Shown: one piece after another, positions 61,555 to 64,000 of the stretch
Layout: each line of letters starts with the position of its first letter
Position numbering within the stretch: position 1 is the first letter of the stretch
NCBI GenBank assembly: GCA_964441735.1
Contig: CAYTVB010000005.1
Location: forward strand, 13,162 to 77,161
Origin: JASMTM01 sp964441735
GTDB taxonomy: Bacteria > Thermotogota > Thermotogae > Petrotogales > Kosmotogaceae
Length of the DNA stretch: 64,000 bases
Direction: 5' to 3'
Position numbers and translations under genes: made by a program
The notes under the pieces: model-generated
What the model saw: the letters and a program-made list of their open reading frames with translations, nothing else
Database searches by the model: none
Told to the model about the DNA's origin: nothing

Positions 61555-62559
61555 ACAAATTTCGTAATGCCCAAGGATTTAAAGATAGAGGAAGAAAGAG
61601 AAAATGAACATAGTTATTTTACAAAATTCGTTTTTTCACCGTTGGAAAGAGGTTATGCGGTAACAATAGGTAATGCACTTAGGAGAGTTTTACTCTCTTC
61701 GATACCAAGTATGGCTATTACAAAGCTAAAAATTCCTGATAAGTACCATGAGTACGATACAATAGATGGTGTTAAGGAAGATATTCTTGAGATCATTCTC
61801 AATCTAAAGAAGGTACAGTTAAGGCCGGCTCTTGAGTTCTCTGATCCAGTCAAATTAATTGTTGAAAAAAGAGGTCCTGGTGTAATAAAGGCAGAAGATA
61901 TTAGAACTCCAACCGGTGTGGAAGTTGTCAATCCAACGCAGTATATAGCAACACTGGATGAAAAAGCGAATGTGTACATGGAATTATATGCCGAAATAGG
62001 AACGGGTTTTGTTCCTGTTTCCGAACTAGAAACAGCGCAAGATCTGGAAATGATATATTTTGATGGAATCTTCAGTCCTGTTCTAAAAGTTAATTTTATG
62101 TCTGAAAATGTTCGTGTGAAGAAGAGAACTGACTACGATAAGCTTATTCTCGAGGTTTGGACAAAAAAATCAATTAAACCAGAGGAATCATTGAAAAAGG
62201 CTACAGATATATTGAAGGATCATTTTGATATAATTACTTCAAGTCTTATGGAGAAGTTATCAGATACAACATCATTTCTTGATAATAAAGAGCCAATAAT
62301 TACAGAAGAGATTCAGGAAGAAGAAAAAGAAGAGGAAAAAGCAGAATCTGATTCTGTACTTGGCAAAAGAATAGAAGAACTCCAACTTTCAGTAAGGTCT
62401 CTTAACTGTCTTAAAAGAGATAGAATAAACACCATAGGAGATCTTGTAGAACGTTCAGAATCTGATCTTCTTAAAATAAGAAATTTTGGTGAAAAGTCTC
62501 TTGAAGAAATTAAGAAGAAATTAAAGGAACGATTTAACTTAACACTTAAGAAGGAATGA
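61552..62559 (+). CDS. rpoA: RNA polymerase alpha subunit
   Basis: The 335-residue protein has the assembly domain FSPLERGYAVTIGNALRRVLLSSIPSMA and GVKEDILEIILNLKKVQLR. A long acidic linker (EEIQEEEKEEEKAES) leads to the C-terminal domain ELQLSVRSLNCLKRDRINTIGDLVERSESDLLKIRNFGEKSLEEIKKKL. The start MTNFVMPKDLK aligns with the family N terminus, so the distant Shine-Dalgarno is real. Confidence 0.98.
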   Translation: MTNFVMPKDLKIEEERENEHSYFTKFVFSPLERGYAVTIGNALRRVLLSSIPSMAITKLKIPDKYHEYDTIDGVKEDILEIILNLKKVQLRPALEFSDPVKLIVEKRGPGVIKAEDIRTPTGVEVVNPTQYIATLDEKANVYMELYAEIGTGFVPVSELETAQDLEMIYFDGIFSPVLKVNFMSENVRVKKRTDYDKLILEVWTKKSIKPEESLKKATDILKDHFDIITSSLMEKLSDTTSFLDNKEPIITEEIQEEEKEEEKAESDSVLGKRIEELQLSVRSLNCLKRDRINTIGDLVERSESDLLKIRNFGEKSLEEIKKKLKERFNLTLKKE

Positions 62560-62574
62560 ACAGGAGGACTAACG

Positions 62575-63036
62575 ATGAGACATAGAGTAAAGAAGAAGAA
62601 GCTTAACAGACCACATGATCAAAGATTGGCACTGAAGAGAAGTTTAGCAAGAGAGATCTTTGAACATGAAACAATTATAACTACAACATCAAAAGCCAAG
62701 GTAGTAAAGCCATTTGTTGAAACGTTACTCACCAAAGCAAAAAAAGCTGCAACATATGCCCAACAGATTGCTGAAAAAGGCGAACCAAATTCAGAGGAAC
62801 TAACTCAGTTGAAGGCAAAAAATGTAGCAATTAGAAAAGAAATAAACAGGCATTTCAACAATCGAAGGCTGGTCAAGAGAATATGTGATGAGATTGGCAC
62901 GCGCTATATAGATAGAAATGGTGGATATACCAGAATAGTAAAACTCGGAAAGCGCAGAGGAGATGCTACCGAACTTTCAATTTTACAGCTGGTAAAACCA
63001 GAAGAAACCAAATCCACCAGTAAACAGGAAACTTGA
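62575..63036 (+). CDS. rplQ: 50S ribosomal protein L17 with C-terminal extension
   Basis: The 153-residue L17 has the start RHRVKKKKLNRPHDQRLALKRSLAREIFEHETIITTTSKAK and the end GGYTRIVKLGKRRGDATELSILQLV. It is longer than the usual 120-130, with an enlarged helical middle (YAQQIAEKGEPNSEELTQLKA) and a short Thr/Lys tail. It closes the ribosomal cluster, and the terminator stem begins at its stop codon. Confidence 0.97.
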   Translation: MRHRVKKKKLNRPHDQRLALKRSLAREIFEHETIITTTSKAKVVKPFVETLLTKAKKAATYAQQIAEKGEPNSEELTQLKAKNVAIRKEINRHFNNRRLVKRICDEIGTRYIDRNGGYTRIVKLGKRRGDATELSILQLVKPEETKSTSKQET

Positions 63037-63068
63037 TGGCTACCCGCAGGTGGTAGCCATTCTTTTTT
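63036..63068 (+). terminator. Intrinsic terminator of the ribosomal cluster
   Basis: ATGGCTACC (63036-63044) and GGTAGCCAT (63052-63060) form a perfect 9-bp stem with a 7-nt loop, followed by TCTTTTTT. It overlaps the last base of the rplQ stop codon. Confidence 0.9.
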
Positions 63069-63080
63069 CGGGAGGTCTGT

Positions 63081-63734
63081 ATGCAGATATTTTTAGACAC
63101 TGCTAATATGGAAGAGATTGAAAAAGGTGTTGAATGGGGTATAGTAGACGGAGTAACAACCAATCCATCTCTTGTTTCAAAAGAGAGCAAAGATTTGAAT
63201 TTTCATCAAAGAATCAAGGAGATTTGTGACCTGGTAAAGGGTCCTGTTAGTGCCGAGACAACAGAAACGGTTTTTGCTGGTATGGTTAAAGAAGCCAGAG
63301 AACTTTCGAGAATTGATGAAAATGTTGTTGTAAAAATACCTATGACACCTGATGGAATAAAGACGGTTAAGATACTATCAAAAGAAAATATAAAGACAAA
63401 TGTAACGCTGGTTTTTGATGCAATGCAGGCTTTACTGGCAGCAAAGGCCGGAGCAACATATGTAAGTCTTTTTATAGGGAGACTCGATGATATTTCGTCC
63501 GATGGAATAGAAAGAATAGCAGAAACCAGGAACATTTTTGAAAACTATGGATTATCTTCAAAAATTATCTCAGCCAGTATCAGGCATCCCATGCATGTCC
63601 TAAATACCGCTTTACTTGGTGTTGATGTCGCAACTGTGCCCTTTTCAATATTAAAGAAGATGTTCTCTCATCCGCTAACAGATAATGGTATAGAAAGATT
63701 CATGAATGACTGGGAAGAATACCTAAAAGGGTAA
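63081..63734 (+). CDS. tal: Transaldolase, fructose-6-phosphate aldolase subfamily
   Basis: The 217-residue TIM-barrel enzyme shows FLDTANMEEIEKGVEWGIVDGVTTNPSLV, the Schiff-base lysine K85 in VVVKIPMTPDG, KTNVTLVFDAMQALLAAKAGATYVSLFIGR, and SIRHPMHV. This short form acts as transaldolase in the pentose phosphate pathway in most thermophiles; true fructose-6-phosphate aldolase activity cannot be excluded. The ATG follows GGGAGG and is only 12 bp after the ribosomal terminator. The start of a probable rho gene follows. Confidence 0.95.
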   Translation: MQIFLDTANMEEIEKGVEWGIVDGVTTNPSLVSKESKDLNFHQRIKEICDLVKGPVSAETTETVFAGMVKEARELSRIDENVVVKIPMTPDGIKTVKILSKENIKTNVTLVFDAMQALLAAKAGATYVSLFIGRLDDISSDGIERIAETRNIFENYGLSSKIISASIRHPMHVLNTALLGVDVATVPFSILKKMFSHPLTDNGIERFMNDWEEYLKG

Positions 63735-63745
63735 GCACATTTGTT

Positions 63746-63774
63746 TTGCTTTTATAAGGGCTTCGTGCTATATT
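63746..63774 (+). promoter_or_regulatory. Candidate promoter for the probable rho gene
   Basis: TTGCTT at 63746-63751, a 17-bp spacer ending in TGC and TATATT at 63769-63774 form an extended -10 promoter. The transcript would have a leader of about 110 nt. Confidence 0.6.
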
Positions 63775-63794
63775 ATTACCAGAAAAACAATCGC

Positions 63795-63922
63795 TTCAAT
63801 TAATTTCATTGAAATATCCTTACAACTTCAAATTTCCACTACTTGTTAAGTTCAGTGGTGAAATCTACCGATATATGTCGGAAGGAGGGACGGTGCATCT
63901 TTCAAATACAATAGAAAGATGC
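63795..63922 (+). promoter_or_regulatory. Structured leader with several hairpins before and in the probable rho start
   Basis: Three stem-loops lie in the leader: TTCAAT / ATTGAA (63795-63813), CCACTACTT / AAGT plus AGTGG with a 2-nt bulge (63836-63858), and a perfect 9-bp stem GCATCTTTC / GAAAGATGC (63895-63903 with 63914-63922, 10-nt loop). The last one includes the final base of the GTG start and could block initiation. Confidence 0.5.
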
Positions 63923-64000
63923 CAGAATAAATTGAGTCCGAGAAAAAAGAAAAATAATAATGAAGATTTAGAAACAAAAAAAAACAGTAAAAAACAAAAA
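63893..64000 (+). CDS. Start of a lysine/asparagine-rich protein, probably transcription terminator Rho (3' truncated)
   Basis: A GTG at 63893, 4 nt after GGAGG, opens 36 codons that run off the window. An in-frame ATG at 63875 is an alternative start. The visible residues are polar and basic (SPRKKKNNNED, then KKNSKKQK), with no domain yet. Rho is suggested by position: rho follows rplQ in Thermotoga, and tal and rho are neighbours in several Firmicutes (from memory). Rho proteins often have such basic, low-complexity N-terminal inserts. The identification cannot be proven from this fragment. Confidence 0.5.
   Translation, partial: MHLSNTIERCQNKLSPRKKKNNNEDLETKKNSKKQK

Overview
The window is a gene-dense, AT-rich bacterial chromosome segment with about 80 features. 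It has no rRNA, tRNA, CRISPR array, insertion sequence or phage gene that I can recognise. The best fit is a member of the Thermotogae, probably Kosmotogales. This rests on several things: one unbroken str-S10-spc-alpha ribosomal cluster ending in rplQ and apparently rho, a short-type glucan phosphorylase, a COG1031 radical-SAM protein, a SecA without the C-terminal zinc tail, frequent TTG and GTG starts, and strong GGAGG ribosome sites. The placement is inference, not a computed phylogeny. A run of ten N at 54264-54273 inside rpsN shows that this is a draft or scaffolded assembly.

Layout. 1-5.4 kb: a truncated radical-SAM gene, L-asparaginase and an AI-2E-type permease on +, meeting queA and a NYN-type nuclease on -. 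5.4-8.9 kb: rpmE and an S1-domain gene behind a perfect consensus promoter, then glucan phosphorylase. 8.9-16.5 kb, all on -: murJ, a DnaQ-like exonuclease, a PIN-PhoH ATPase, DUF4911, a doubled YqeG, YqeH, PduL, DUF72 and a small unknown gene. 16.6-26 kb is a mosaic of short units: Mth938, YjbQ, a beta-barrel candidate, a small membrane protein, a hydroxyacid dehydrogenase, an esterase-like protein lacking the catalytic serine, an AsnRS-like asparagine synthetase with an attenuator leader, a secreted unknown, a class II photolyase and a doubled HD protein. 26.1-39.3 kb is one long + strand run: CBS-ACT, uppP, an MBL hydrolase, glgA, galT, gatC, yraN, a phosphohexomutase, an unknown, truA, a secreted unknown, secA and prfB. 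It ends in a terminator embedded in the prfB stop codon. 39.3-43.4 kb is a division cluster (rsmH, ftsL-like, PASTA-PBP) followed by holA. 43.4-63.0 kb is the ribosomal cluster with fusA, tuf, secY, adk, map, infA and rpoA. A transaldolase and the first codons of a probable rho gene close the window.

The most interesting signal is at 21816-21950 on the - strand, upstream of the asparagine synthetase-like gene. A promoter is followed by a 27-codon leader ORF carrying the run NNFNNN. Next come a 9-bp protector stem overlapping those Asn codons, an antiterminator segment sharing CCATCGG with the terminator, and a strong intrinsic terminator 14 nt before the structural start codon. This has every part of a ribosome-mediated transcription attenuator sensing charged Asn-tRNA. 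I know of no described attenuator of this type for asparagine in Thermotogae.

Other points of interest are a probable AUA start codon for the division transpeptidase, hairpins placed between Shine-Dalgarno and start codon in rpoA and rpsL, a strong hairpin at the start of the probable rho gene, and two proteins built from tandem domain duplications (YqeG-YqeG and HD-HD). Carbohydrate storage is represented by glgP, glgA, galT and the hexose phosphate mutase. Asparagine metabolism is represented by asparaginase, gatC and the attenuated synthetase.
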